A stretch of 64,000 nt of DNA from Mya arenaria (Eukaryota; Mollusca; Bivalvia; Myida; Myidae): assembly GCF_026914265.1 (NCBI RefSeq), contig NC_069135.1, positions 885,001 to 949,000 of the forward strand, written 5' to 3'. The notes below the pieces were generated by a model that did no database searches, had not been told where the DNA came from, and worked only from the letters and a program-made list of their open reading frames with translations. The position numbers were made by a program, and so were the translations under genes. Shown here piece by piece: positions 48,601 to 63,600 of this stretch. The stretch's first letter is position 1. Each line of letters starts with the position of its first letter.

Positions 48601-51600
48601 AACCACAAAACTTTAAAAGTCAGACTAGCTAAAAATTACAAAGTCAAAAAATACTGAAATATCCCCCACCCTCCCAAATGTGTGGGTCCGATACTCAAAA
48701 TCCATCAAAATTCATGTTTTTTACCCCCAAAATCAGGTAAGCTCAGCATCTTCAGGGAACAAGGTGAAGAAGGGTATTAGATGAACAAATTCCCCAAATT
48801 TCAAAGTGATAGCTTTGATAGTTTCCATGTAAGGGTTTAAATGGAGTTATGTTACCTAATTGTAAAATGGTTCTTAATAATTGTGCAAAGTATTTAGTCA
48901 ATTGAATAAAGGGTATAGAAGTTATCAATAAAAATCCAAACTTGCCCGAAAACTTTAACCTGCACTTAAACATAAACCCAAGTTCCTAAGACTACCAGGG
49001 GCCATAATTTGTATTAATGATGATATGGAGTTATGTAACTTCATGAGTGATGGTCCTGGTCCACATGTGTGAAGTATTAAGCTAATTGAATGAAGGGAAT
49101 TGATGTTATAAGTGAAAATGTCAACCTTCCCTAAAACTTTAACCGGACGTGGACACCAATGCCGACATCATGCTGACACCAGAGCAGCAGTAAAGCCTCC
49201 TTATTCTTTGAAAAGTCCAGCTTAAAACAACAACTGAATATAGAAATATGTATCATGTGAGCCCAAATTAAAAAGTTAATTTGAATTATATATCTATACC
49301 AAAGCCATGTGTGTGTCAGATGTCTCAGACACGGACGTTCCCTGCAGGAAACAGGGAGCCTGTCCTAGGACGTTTTCCATCTTGGTTCCGTAGAGGTTAC
49401 CAGAGTCCTCCCCATGTCTGAAAACATAGAGAACAAGAGCTGTTACCGAGACAAATACTCCTTAAGTTACACTTAAGTGTGATTATAGATAATTCAGAAA
49501 AGGAACAAACTTCAATGAAATGTGTGGATAGAGAAACGAATGTTTATGAACAAATGGATTATATAAAAACACTAATTACATCTCATTGATGTTTGGACCA
49601 CCACATAAGACCCATGCATGGTCACTGCAATATGTATATGTGTAATAACAATCTGTCTAATTCTGTGAATGTCACAGCCAAGGCACGACCACCTTTACTC
49701 TAGGTCCTTTTATGCAGCATTCCATAGTAAACAAACACTAAGTGTGACCTTGACCTTAGAGGATGGAACACGGGTCATGCACTAAACACATCATCATAGA
49801 AAGTCGAACACATGTGACAAGTGATTTAAAACCTGTCAATACAAGAAAAGTTACACCCCTAGACTACCACCTATACTCTATGTTCTTATACGCAGTATTC
49901 CAAAGGAAACACACACTATGTGTGACCTTGACCTTAGAGGTAGGAACAAGAATCTTGCATGCAACACATCGTCTTGGTATGTCAAACACAAGTTTATGCC
50001 CATCTTCAGGGGCAGTAAAATAATCCATACCTAAGCCATGGGCATGTTAGGAGTCTCCATAAAGTCAACCTTTAATGTCTCCGATTCCAGTGCACGAGCT
50101 TAACATGTTCATGATCACATATTGGTCTATAATTCATTTAACAATTACAGTTAAAAAGAAACTCAACTATTCAATCAAATTACTTATGAAAATATTAGGA
50201 ATTATTTTGAAAAATATTAAATAACCTTTCTTTCGCTTTGCTGATACTGATAAGAGTCAGAAAGTGTTCCTCCTCCCTGGTCTGTAAATGCTGAAATTCA
50301 TTTATGTCAGTATAAATATGGATAAGCCAATTTTATGTTGTTAACTGGAGCTATCACAGATTTGATTAGTTACTTGGAAAGTTGACACAGATGGAACAAA
50401 GAAGGTGATATGAGTGTTAAGGTATCTGGTTAAGGTTTAGGTTTTGTATCTACCTCCCCTGGAATACCACCAACACTGTGCCAGTAGTGAGTTATATCCC
50501 CGATACAGGCTAAGGGCAAATAATGTGGAACTACTTTAAAATGTGTATAGATCAATTTCAGAACAATCTTTGTGTTTTATGCATGTAGATCAAATATCGG
50601 GAATCCACCCTACCTTTTCTTCCTTGACCTGCATCTGCTGGTAAGCTGTTTTTACGGAGTCAAAGCTCCACCGGCATGTCTTTGTGACCTGCATCGATCG
50701 CAAATGTATACGCAGTATATCGAGCCAGTCATCTCCGATACCGCTCTTCTTCTGGGTACGCTCCTTCCCCGTTTTGTTGGGGAAGTGCAGCCTATGGATT
50801 TGGGAGTAGGAGAGACGGGCCAGCCGGTCACCACTCTTAGTCTGCAAAAATTAGAAAAAAAACATGAAATGTTAATACTGAGAAGAAACATGAACCATGG
50901 GTGCAGGTCAAATATGTTCGAGAGTGAAACAAGATTGCATACAACATAGCTTTCTCTATAGGCAATTTTCTCAATATATTGGACAAAGCAACACAAAACA
51001 CGATGAGCATAACTCCATATGCTGGTTAACATTCCTGTGAAGTTTTATGACTCTGGCTCATGTGCTTTTGGAGATACAAGCTACCCAAAATTTCATGCAC
51101 TATATGCCATTTTTTCACTCTGCACTTTCTGAATGCAGCCTTGCATATAAACCAAGATGAAGAAAAGTTTGATGAATCTGGCTTGAAGCAATACACGAAG
51201 CAAATTTGTTATGGAGAGACATCCAAGGTTTTATGTCTCCTTTCAGTTGAAGGGGCGACATTATTATGTACATCATAGCATATCATTTCAACCCTGGCAT
51301 CCTTCACTGGCCACCTAGCAAATCCTTGACATCCACAAAGTAAAGCAACCTTCTCTGTAAAAAACCCACAAGTTTGTATGTACCTTATCTATCTGTCCCC
51401 TGAAGGGCTCTGAATTCGTGAAAGGCAGCAGACGTAGAACCTCTCGATCTGTCTGACGACGTACAGCCACATATGTCATTGCTGTTTGAAAATAATGATT
51501 CCTTTGAAAAAAAAAGATTTTTACTACCCGGTAAAAAAAATACATTAACACATGTAAAGCAGTTTTATATGTAAAAAGCATCAAACTCTAAGGCTATAAT

Positions 51601-54600
51601 CAACTATTGCAACATTTAAGAAACAGGATGAAATATATATTTCAGGTTATGAATGATTTATTTATTTCCAGTTCTTCAAATATGCGCTTAATCTCTTAAA
51701 ATACACTGAACATTAAGACCTTTCCAAGATCCATCGAAAACCTACTTACCAATAAGGAATTCTTTCATCATAGTTGGGACCTCTGGACTGGCTATGTCAT
51801 TGCAGATCACAGAAAATAGCTGAAATGATAAAAAAAATATATAAATTTGTAAGAAACCTGCTCATTTTGTTAAAGGCTGCACTATATATCAGCATATGTG
51901 TACTATTTTAATGGAAAAAGCTTGTGTTTCTTTAATAATTATAATTGGTCACTTTCACACATATGTACATAAACAAGTACAATATTGTTTATCATGTAGG
52001 TACATGAACAACTAAACTATGAACTTTTACTTTATACAGTAAAACTACGAATGTTTGAGAACTGGCAATTGGTTGAGGTTGAGGCTTAGTCCCGACCATT
52101 ATTCCTTCTTTTTTAATAAAGGATCTAAACCTAAGTATATTGAGAACTAAAGTACCATTGCTAGTCCCAAATACACAAATCATGTGCAAAATGTAATGAA
52201 TACCTAGAAGTAATAATTTCACACATATACCTGAAGCGCGTTCCAAAAAAAACAAACATATGCCAGGTGTTAAAATGTTCACATGTTGTGAAAATGGCAA
52301 TGTTTTTGTGATATAAAACACATGTCACTATATCTAGTTACATTTTACTTCAGAAATTCGTTCCTGATTATGATTATCGTTTCCACCCGTGAAATTATCA
52401 CGGCACATGAGGGCGATAACGGCATAATTACCCGACAAAGAAAGGCATCCCTTACGTCAATTTCACGACAAAATATGGCTGAATATGGTAAAAATTAACA
52501 CAATGAAAGCTTTTTAATGAATTTAAATTTTGGGTTAAAATAAACCTTGCTTTTTATTCGCTGCTTTGTTTCACTTTTACATCTTAATATTTAGTATACC
52601 ACATCCTTTCAACACATGAGCATATTCCACAACGCAATACATAAACAGTGCTGAAGTCAACAATCGGTATGACGACTTCAAACTTCAAAAATACATTTCA
52701 TAGTGTACAAAAATGGTAACTTGGGTAGTTCCAAGCATTGGATAATTGGAGGTTTTAGCTCGGGACCCAACGTCCTTGAATGATCTCAGTTTTACTGTAC
52801 CTGTATTTGGTACTTACCTGTTTGACAAGTTCAAATCCCTTCTGCCTGAGGATGGCGTAGTGTAGCAGAGCAGTACGTGTCATGGTCATACTACAATGAC
52901 TAAATATGTCCACCAGCCTGTCTGGATCTATGGTCACAGAGTACACACATCGCGATCTCCGGTCCAGAAGATATGCACCTGTTCCACAGTGCATAGATTA
53001 TATTAGGAAGATAAGCAATCTCATGGTACTGCACAAAACAATATAATACCAGGTTATAGAATTCAAGTATAATTATACAGTCAGATCAACATAACAAAGT
53101 TGAATAATCATATGTTCTGTTGTGTTATTCTTTGGCAACCAAGTACTGTTTTAATCATTACATACCAGTTCCTTCATTGCCAATGATTTTCAGTGCAGTA
53201 TTTGAAACAAATGAAAACTGCTCCATCCTAGACTCAAGAACAGGAATGAGCTCTTCGGCTGATGCGCCACTGATACTTGCATCTGACTGGTCACTTTTCC
53301 TGGAGTTTGATTGGTTATTTTTCCTAAAATCTGATTGGTCATGTCTCCTGCTATCTGATTGGTCATCACTTCTAGTACCAGTGCTTCTCTCACTGCCACC
53401 TGTCTCCTCATCCTCTATCCCTTCTTCACAGGATTTACCTGGAAATTAATTCTGACATTATATTGTGGAATTTACAGTTTCATTATTTTTGATAATTCCT
53501 ACTCAGCATAATCTTGATTTGTGCTTCTGATAGATAAAAATCCCCTTTTTTACTTAAAAACAACAGTTGTCAGAGGAAATACCACAATCCACTAAATACA
53601 GGCTGGTGTGATGATACTAGGTAAATGAGTGCACATGGTTAAACCATTATGCTGCAATGTGTACCAAGTTTTATGTTAATATCTTTGATAGTTTTCAAAT
53701 TATGGCCATCAATAAAAAGGTTGCATGTACTAGTATACTCAGGGCTTCTAAAAGTAAATAAAAAAATAAATATATTTTGCATATCTTATTTCCGTACACC
53801 CAAATGTTAATTTAATTTATAGAAAGCATTACTTACTGGGTAGCAAGAAATGATTGCAAGGTTCAAACTCTATGGAAACTGCTACTTACTGTGCAGCAAG
53901 ATATGATTGCAAGGTTCATACTCTGTGGAGAGCGATACTAACTGTGCAGCAAGATATGATTGCAAGGTTCATACTCTATGGAAACTGCTACTTACTGTGC
54001 AGTTAGATATGATTGCAAGGTTCAAACTCTATGGAAACTGCTACTTACTGTGCAGCAAGATATGATTGCAAGGTTCAAACTCTATGGAAACTGCTACTTA
54101 CTGTGCAGCAAGATATGGTTGCAAGGTTCATACTCTATAGAGTGCTACTTACTGTCTAGCAAGATATGGTTGCAAGGTTCATACTCTATGGAGAGTGCTA
54201 CTTACTGTCGGCAAGATATGATTGCAAAGTTCATACTCTATGGAGACCTCTACTTACTGTGTAGCAAGATATGATTGCAAGGTTCATACTCTATGGAGAC
54301 CTTTACTTACTGTGTAGCAAGATATAATTGCAAGGTTCATACTCTATGTAGACCTCTACTTACTGTGCAGCAAGATATGGTTGCAAGGTTCATACTCTAT
54401 ATAGACCTTTACTTACTGTGCAGCAAGATATGGTTGCAAGGTTCATACTCTATGTAGACCTCTACTTACTGTGCAGCAAGATATGGTTGCAAGGTTCATA
54501 CTCGATGTAGACCTCTACTTACTGTGCAGCAAGATATGGTTGCAAGGTTCATACTCTATGTAGACCTCTACTTACTGTGCAGCAAGATATGGTTGCAAGG

Positions 54601-57600
54601 TTCATACTCTATGTAGACCTCTACTTACTGTGCAGCAAGATATGGTTGCAAGGTTCATACTCTATGTAGACCTCTACTTACTGTGCAGCAAGATATGGTT
54701 GCAAGGTTCATACTCTATGGAGACCTCTACTTACTGTGCAGCAAGATATGGTTGCAAGGTTCATACTCTATGTAGACCTCTACTTACTGTGCAGCAAGAT
54801 ATGGTTGCAAGGTTCATACTCTATGGAGACATTGAGTAAGTGAGCAAAGTACCCTGGTAACATTACGAGAATCTGGTCTCCTGAAAAAAGTTTATTCATT
54901 GTTTTACACAACAACAGATGCTTTCTTGTATCTTCAGAGATTAGATATTATACATACATTTGACTCAAACAAATGAAATACTGTCATGATGCACAGGTTT
55001 TGTGGATAATAAGTTTATTATAATGTTAAGCTTTCAATTTGCATAATTATTTGACTACATCTTGTTGCTACTCTTTTAAAACCGCTCAGTGAAATTTCGC
55101 ACAAATAAAACTTATTTGTTAAAAGGGACTGTGGTGCCTTGCTGTCTGTTCTGCAGAAATACTGGAGTAGATAGCTGATCGAAATGCTACATGTATACTT
55201 ATCATGTGAAAAGTTTTTGAAAAAGTAGTGGTAGATAATTTGTCTATGAAAATTGTGTATAATTAAAATTGTTATACATGTATATGTTTCAACTTATTTT
55301 TAGTTAGTTTTGAACTGCAAAATGTTGATTTCTTTTTTACTTTTTTAAGATTCATGGAGTGGTTGGTGAATTATAGATTTAATGGTATGCATGCAAAAGC
55401 TTAGACACAATTTCTAAGTAAAAAAGGCCAGACTTTGCATTAAATAATCCTAGAGTTACTGAACTTTCTTAATTTAGTTGGTCTGTTGTCTGTGAAGGGT
55501 TGTTTTAAGACTCAGTCAAACACATTGAGTGGTTGGTGAGTTATTGACTGATATGGTAATTGCATGCAAATCTTCAACAATAATTTCTGTTTGGAAAAGG
55601 ATCATTATTTGCATATATCAATCTTATTAATCCATTGTCTGTAAAGCTTTTTTAAAATTTCAATCAAACAAAATGTCAGTGGAATGTAAGATGTGCACTT
55701 GATGGTGTTTGCACACAAAATTTTAACCACAATTTACATGTCAAACTAGGGCCATTACTTGCATTGTATCATGGAAGATTGACCCTACTTACTTAATTAA
55801 GGTCTGTTGACAGTGAAACTTTGTTGAAGTTTCAATTAATTACATTAATTGGTGGTCAGATAGGGACTCAATGATACTTGGAAAAAACTTAAACCAGAAT
55901 TTCTAAGACGTCCAACAAGGGCCATAATTTGCATTATATTCAAGGTAGAGTTATATTACACTTTGATGGCTGGGAAGCTTTGTAAAAGGTAGTAATAAAA
56001 TATAATATGTGGGGACAGAGCTATGCACTTAAGTACTTGCACATAAAATTAAGACAGAATTACCAGACAAATAAGGTTCATAATTTGCATTATATTCAAC
56101 CTAGAGTGGTCTTAGGTCATTCTTTTAGTTAGTGTGGTTACTGGGAATCCTAGTATAAAGTATTAATCAAAAACATCAAGTGGTAACAGAGATTATGGCC
56201 TTGGTAATAAATCGACATTAATGCCATGATGAGAACAAAAGCTCTCCTTATTCTTTGAAAAGTCAAGTTAAAAAATGCATGTGAAATGTGCACATGTAAT
56301 TTTTTAAGCTTATTTTTTATGGGAAACTCGGATTTGATTGTTCCTTTCATTGAGTGGTAACACACTTTTGTTATACTTGAGTAAATAGAATGCTGAGTTA
56401 AATAAAATATTGAGTATAAAAATATTCAGTTTAAACTGAAATCACTTTACCGGTACATGTTTTTTCAAAAACAGTGACATTCTTCAACTTACAGTGAAGC
56501 CAAAAATTGATCAGTATGTAGCCTTTCAATTTGTTATTTACTCCAGTATTTTTGGCAGAAAGGAAACAGTCTTGTGGACATGTCTTACCTAGCCAGGAGA
56601 AGGCAACTACAGCTCTCCTCACCACAGCAGCTGGTATGTGAGACACGCAACCATGGATGGTACTGGCTGAAACAATAAAAAGTAATATCCATCAAGAACT
56701 TATGAGAGTAACTTACATGTTCAAGCTTCAATAACTTTGGTACTTTTTAAACTTTTTAATTTATCACAAATATAATGCTTTTTTAATATTCATAGGTTAA
56801 TTTCAGCATTGCCTTTGCAAATCTGAGGTAAAATAAAAACATTGACCAATAATCACCCACCATGATGAACCATGCAAATGTAGTAGTTGATTTCTGTTGA
56901 CTCACTCTCAGAGCTGGAACTGCTTCCCTGTAATATGATTCAAATGGATAACTAGAGATTGCCTTTTTGAAAAAGAGCTTGTCACCCCTATTGTCTGGTC
57001 ATAGCTGAGAAAAAATCAATGAGGGACATGAAATTTGTTTCAAACCTATGGACAGGAGACAAATCAACAGTTACCTTGAAGTTTGGCCTTATTCATCCAT
57101 ATTCAGTAGTGAACATTTACTGCATAAGATCAGGGATCAAACTCATTTTTTAATTGAAGGTCACTGTGACATTGACTTACTGTTTGTGTTAGATGTCTTA
57201 TAAGCTATCCCCTATACACCCCCTTAAGTTCTACGATTGTCAGTTTACGATTGCCGATGACCATCTATAAATGAGTTAAGTTACTTTTTTCAAGTTATGC
57301 TCCGGACAAGAAAAAAGTAACAAAGGGCAATAACTCTGTAATTGGCTGAAATAGAATTGCGGTTCCTGTCCACTGCACTTCCTCTCATTATGATCTATCA
57401 CTGTATGAAGTTTTATTGAATTCCATCCAATAGTTTTCAAGTTATGCTCCATATAAGAAAAAGTAACAAAGGGCAGTAACTCTGTAATTAGCTGAAATAG
57501 AATTGTGGTTCCTGTACACTGCACTTCCTCTCATTATGATCTATCACTGTATGAAGCTTTATTAAATTCCATCCAATAGTTTTCAAGTTATGCTCCGGAC

Positions 57601-60600
57601 AAGAAAAAAGTAACAAAGGGCAATAACTCTGTAATTGGCTGTAATAGAATTGCGGTTTTTATACAGTGCACTTCCTCTCATTATGATCTATCACTGTATG
57701 AAGTTTTATTAAATTCCATCCAATAGTTTTCAAGTTATGCTCCGGACAAGAAAAAGTAACAAAGGGCAGTAACTCTGTAATTAGCTGATATAGAATTGCG
57801 GATCCTGTACACTGCACTTCCTCTCATTATGATCTATCACTGTATGAAGCTTTATTAAATTTCATCCAATACTTTTCAAGTTATGCTCCGGACAAGAAAA
57901 AGTAACAGAGGGCAGTAACTCTGTAATTAGAAGAGCCGACAAACCGACAAACTAACCACAGGGTGACTCCAATATACCCCCTTTAAACTTCATTTGTCGG
58001 GGGTATAAAAACTTATCTGTGCATCTGTACTGATTTGCACATGTCAGAAAATACTTTCAGCATTTGAACTGCCATGTTAGCTTTTTTAAACGGTAGAGAA
58101 CCTCACATACATGACTTGAGGTTCCACACTAAAGTATTATTTTCTAATCATGTTAATCAATTTATTCTCAGAAATTAAAATACAACAAGGCTTTTTGAAT
58201 ACTATGATAAGCCTGCTTAAGTAAAATTATCAGAAATTTGAAGCATCTAGCCTCTACCTGGTGTGAGGTAGTGTGTTGTAGCGGGGATGTACGCTGTAGT
58301 GGTGAGGTTCGTGGCAGGGGTGATGACTTGGATCGCCTTTCTGACGTGGCACTAACATGGCTCTGGTAACACAGACAGAATGTGCCGTTACTCTTTGTCA
58401 ACACGGTGGCATTCATGCTGGTTTCTGTGGATATTTTGTGAACATTGGAATGGGGCAATGTTCGAAAATGTTTGTTTCTATAATCATAGAACCAATGGAT
58501 AATAACAAATAAGTTTATTTTACCTCATGTGACTTGGCAGTTGAAAAGTTACTGTAGTCATCACTAGGTATTCCATATTTGTTAAATGTGTTTTTTTTTA
58601 AGATCACCCTTGCATGTGTTTAAACACAGAATTCTGGTTTCCACAACTCAACTGAATCCCAAGGCGACCCAGGTTCGATTCCCGGCCTGGGCGCATGTGA
58701 GTTTGGTTAGTGGTCACCAAGCCGGACAAGTGGGTTTTCTCCGGGTTCTCCGGTTTCCCCCACAACACAAGACCACACTCTCGCGCAACATCGTGCCAAC
58801 GAGAGTGATTAATAGAAGTTGTTATAGCTTGTTTCACAATCGTTGTAAAATTAAATAAAGTTTAAACTAACTGAATAGTAATATTTACATGCATATGTAG
58901 ACTACAAACAGATTTAAAGAAATCCCAATTCAGTAAATTATATATATCATTTAAAGGGAATTTTTGCTTATTTCATTTTTTACTAGATGATATTTCTTAA
59001 TACTTTTGACACCAAATTTTCCATACAATAAAATAAATTTTGGGAAATAGCATGAAATTGCTACTGGTAAAAAGACATTGTCCGGAGTTATTACATTTGT
59101 AATGATATTACAAACCTGGAATGCCACTGCACAATGGAATATCTGCATAAGTACATCTGCCCGAGGACTTGGATGTCAGTGGAAAGTTTAATGGAACATC
59201 CAGCTGAAACATTACAGAAACATTACAGAAAAGAGATTAACAAGATTTCAAGATTTATACTACTGTAACTTACTCAAATGGCATGGTTCAGTTTTGGCAC
59301 TTCAAGTTATATTTATTCAATTTGAAAAATTAGCTATACAATGTAATGTTTAAAAAAAAAAGATTTAACTGCCATTTAGAATAAAACTAACTAAATAAAT
59401 AAATTATTTGTCAAATAAAGGGTATTAGATTATAACTGTTTCTTTTTAAACATATACAGACAGAAATGCTCAAGGACTTAGGAGACTGTCGTATACCACC
59501 ATATCATGTAGTCCGTTATTGTACATCTGTACAGAGGAGAGGATGTGTTGTTTAGCACCGCTGTCATCCATACTTTGGTGGATGTAGAACAACATCTGCT
59601 TCCCACTATCCCACTGACACCACACAAACTTCTTCCCGATCTGCTCCGTCTTCGGCTGGCCCTTCATCACCTGAATATACACAGGTAGACTTTAAGGGTG
59701 GGGCAATATAACATCATACAGAAATGAACTTTTTTTACTCCTTCTAAGGCAATGAGACGGGAAAATGAATTTCATGCATAAAAAGGAAGGTTTCCCTGTT
59801 TATTTTTGAAAAATTAATGCCTTAAACATAACAAATTGACTAATTCAGTGTAAAAGTGAGATGAATTCTTAATATAAAATTTATTTTAACATGCTTCTGG
59901 TCTCACATCTTGATTACACTTTGCCTACTATTATTTTTTCAAATTCTTGCTTTGTGAAAAAAAAAAGAATGAAATAAAATGTGGAGACATACCATTCCAT
60001 GGGCAGCTCTTGCAAGTGGGATTTTGTACAAACCAATGGCTGAAATAAAACCCTAATAAATCTCTTGTTTAACTAAAAATCAAGCTTTAATTTCATATAG
60101 AATTCATTTCTTTTTCAATTGGAAAAATATGTCTAATAACTTTAATTCATTTCTTTTTCAATGTGCTGATCATTTTCCAGTGTTTCAGAAGCAAAATTGA
60201 TTTCAGTTACATGTAAATATCTTTTAACAAAACCAGTTTAAGGCCAATAATCGTACATTCCCTGTGCAGCATGACGATCATGTTTGCTTCCTTTTCCGCC
60301 GGCTTGTCCTCGTAGAGAAATTGGACCTTGATGAATGTCTGCCGCTCCAGGTTCAAGGAGAACACACGTGGGCTCATGGCTTTTATCTCTGCTAGGTAGG
60401 CACTGTACGTCTCTAAAAATAACACTGGCACTTCATAACATGTAATACTGATAAATTGTACTGTTAATGTGTGTGTGGAAATCATTTAACATAAATTATT
60501 AGAATTACTTGTTAAAATACCAGTATAATTTCACCTGAACATATATTTATTCAACATTCAACTCTATGTATTCAGGAATTTCTATAATTTTATGTTGGGT

Positions 60601-63600
60601 ACTATAACAATATGCAAGACCTACAGGACAAGAGATGTTTGTCAAACATTATGCCCCCCCTGAGCGCCATGTTGTCAGGATTATATGGACAATTGAATGA
60701 AATATGCATGGACCGAAATGACAGCTGATTTGTTGCTGTTTTAAGATTATGACCAATAAAGTGTGAGGATAAAGTGTGTTATGACCGTCATGACCTTTGA
60801 CTCTATGAACTCAAAATCCAGAGTCATTAGCTGGTCACCAGAAACCTAAATGTCAAGTTTGAGGGCCATGGGTGCAGGCATTGTCAAGTTATCAAAAAAC
60901 AAGTTTTTTTCGTTCAAGGTTACTGTGACCTTGACCTTTGACCCGATGACCCTTAAATCATAAGGGGTCATCTACAAGTCAGATGCAACTCCAAGTCAAG
61001 TTGGAGGCCATGGGTTCAGGCATTGTTGAGTTATCACTCGGACAACCTTTTACCATTCAAGATCACTGTGACCTTGACCTTTGGCTCTATGAATCCTAAA
61101 ATCAATAATGGTGATCTACTGGTCAGGCTTAACATCCATGTCAAGTTTAATGATCATAGGTTCAGGCATTGTCGAGATATCATTGGGGGAAGATTTGTTA
61201 ACTTTTTTGCATTAAAGGTTACTGTGACATTGACCTTTGGCCTGATGACCCCCAAAATCGATAGGGGTCATCTACTTGGCAGGCCCAACCTTCATGTCAA
61301 GTTTAATGACCATAGGTCCAAGAATTGTCGAGTTTTCTTTCAAGGTCACTGTGACCTTGACCTTTGACCCCTAAAATCAATAGGGGTCATCTACTGGTCA
61401 GGCCCAACCTCCATGTCAAGTTTGAGGGCCATGGGTGCAGGCATTGTTGAGTTATCACTTGGACAACCTTTTATCATTCAAGGTCACTGTGACCTTGACC
61501 TTTCGCCCAATGACCCCTAAAATTAATAGGGACAATCTTCTGGCCAGGCTCAACCTCCAAATCAAGTTTGAGGGCCATGGGTGCAGCCATTGTCAAGTTA
61601 TCACTCGGATAACCTTTTACCATTCCAGGTCACTGTGACCTTGAACTTTGGCCCAATGACCCCTTAAATCAATAGGGACCATCTTCTGGCCAGGCCCAAC
61701 CTCCAAGTCAAGTTTGACGGCCATGGGTGCAGGCATTGTCGAGTTATCACTCGGGACAACCTTTTACCATTCCAGGTCACTGTGACCTTGACCTTTGGCC
61801 AGACGACCCCCAAAAACCATAGGGGTCATCTCCTGGTCAGGCCAATTCTCCAAGTCAAGTTTGAGGGCCATGGGTGCAGGCATTGTTGAGTTATCAATCG
61901 GACAACCTTTTACCATTCAAGGTCACTGTGACCTTGACCTTTGGCCCAATGACCCCCCAAAACAATAGGGGTCATCTACTGGTCAGACCCAACCTACAAG
62001 TCAAGTTTGAGGGCCATACGTCCAGGAATTGTTGAGTTATCGCTCGAACAACCTTTTACCATTCAAGGTCACTGTGACCTTGACCTTTGACCCATTGAGC
62101 CCAAAAAACAATAGGGGTCAGCTACTGGTCAGGCCCAACCTCCAAGTCAAGTTTGAGGGCCATGGGTGCAGGCATTGTCACATTATCACTCGGACAACCT
62201 TTTACCATTCAAGGTCACTGTGACCTTGACCTTTGGCCTGATGACCCCCAAAAACAATAGGGGTCATCTACTGGTCAGGCCCAACCTCCATGTCAAGTTT
62301 GAGGGCCATGGGTGCAGGCATTGTTGAGTTATCACTCGGACAAGCTTTAAAATTATTTTACCATTAAAGGTCACTGTGACCTTGACCTTTGACCCGATGA
62401 CCCCCAAAATCAATAGGGGTCATCTACTGGTCAGACCCAACCTTCATGTGAAGTTTGATGACCATACGTCCAGGAATTGTTGAGTTATCGCTCGTACAAG
62501 CTTTGGTCTACCGACGGACCGACCGACTGACCGACCGACATGCCTGTGCAAAGCAATATACCCCTCTTCTTCGAAGGGGGGCATAAAAATACATTTCCTA
62601 GAATTTTACTTTTTGGCTAGCACACATTTTCATCATTAACCTGTTTTAAGGATCAAATTCATAAATAAAGTAAAAGATAAATTTCCGGGAATTAAAATCA
62701 CATTCACTAAGTAGTTTCCTTAATTTATTTCATGATTCTAAAATTATGAGACCAACACTTCTTACCATTTTAATAAACGAAGTACATTTTTCCCAACCAA
62801 ATTATATTCTAAAATATTTTGTCCGAACCTTTGCCAGTTCTTCTGTCGAGACTGGAGGCCGTCCTGTCACGGGACATTGTGGTGAAGGCTGAAAAGAACA
62901 TTATTGTATACAATTTGGGAGTCACAATATCCATTTTAAAGGAAATGTTTATGAATTGAGTAGAAGTGCGTTTAGTTCAAAAGCGGTACTATATTTGGAC
63001 CAACATGTACTTAATTATACTTATCAAAGAAGCAACTCACTGAGTGAGCGACGCACAACTAAAAACACCAGTAGGCATAAGGAATCAAAACACATAATCT
63101 ACTACTGAAATTAAGTATACTAAATTTTGTATCCAACTATAAAATGTAAATGCCCTAGAAGAAAATCTTACCAATAAACGTTGTGTCCTGGCTGATGGAC
63201 GCAGACACCACACTGACTCGCTGGTTGTGGACGTGCACCACCTGGTAAAGATAATGCAACACACACATTAACTCACATACAAACTCATCTTTTTCTTTAT
63301 TATCAAAACAGGACTTTGTTCATTCCATCGTTTTGTTTTTTGTTTTTTTTTAAATACTATTTTTGTAGTGTAGTTGTCAATCAGCTTATAAAAGCATGAT
63401 CATAAAGCCTTTTTCTATGCAGAGGCAGTCAATTTGTTCCGTCCATGAAACGATTCAATTTTTTTTAAAGCAGTACAAACAGAATTATTTCAAGCTTTGA
63501 TTTAATCAGTTGGTTGATTTGAAACCAGTGCACTTGTCTTTTTGCAGAGCAAAAGCCACGACCATTCAATGCTCCCATATATCAATAGTTCACTTGCAAA

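Noticed and set aside
50572-50949. Plus-strand 125-residue frame at GSAP exon P
   Set aside because: It overlaps the well-supported minus-strand exon P and has no similarity or splice context.
53960-54839. Plus-strand frames of repeated peptide across the 53-bp array
   Set aside because: They are antisense to GSAP exon K copies and arise from the repeat itself.
58586-58858. 90-residue frame and its antisense partner
   Set aside because: They cover the SINE; no protein evidence.
61023-62223. Repeated plus-strand frames with VTVTLTFG motifs
   Set aside because: Translations of the tandem core of the pearl-like element, not a protein.
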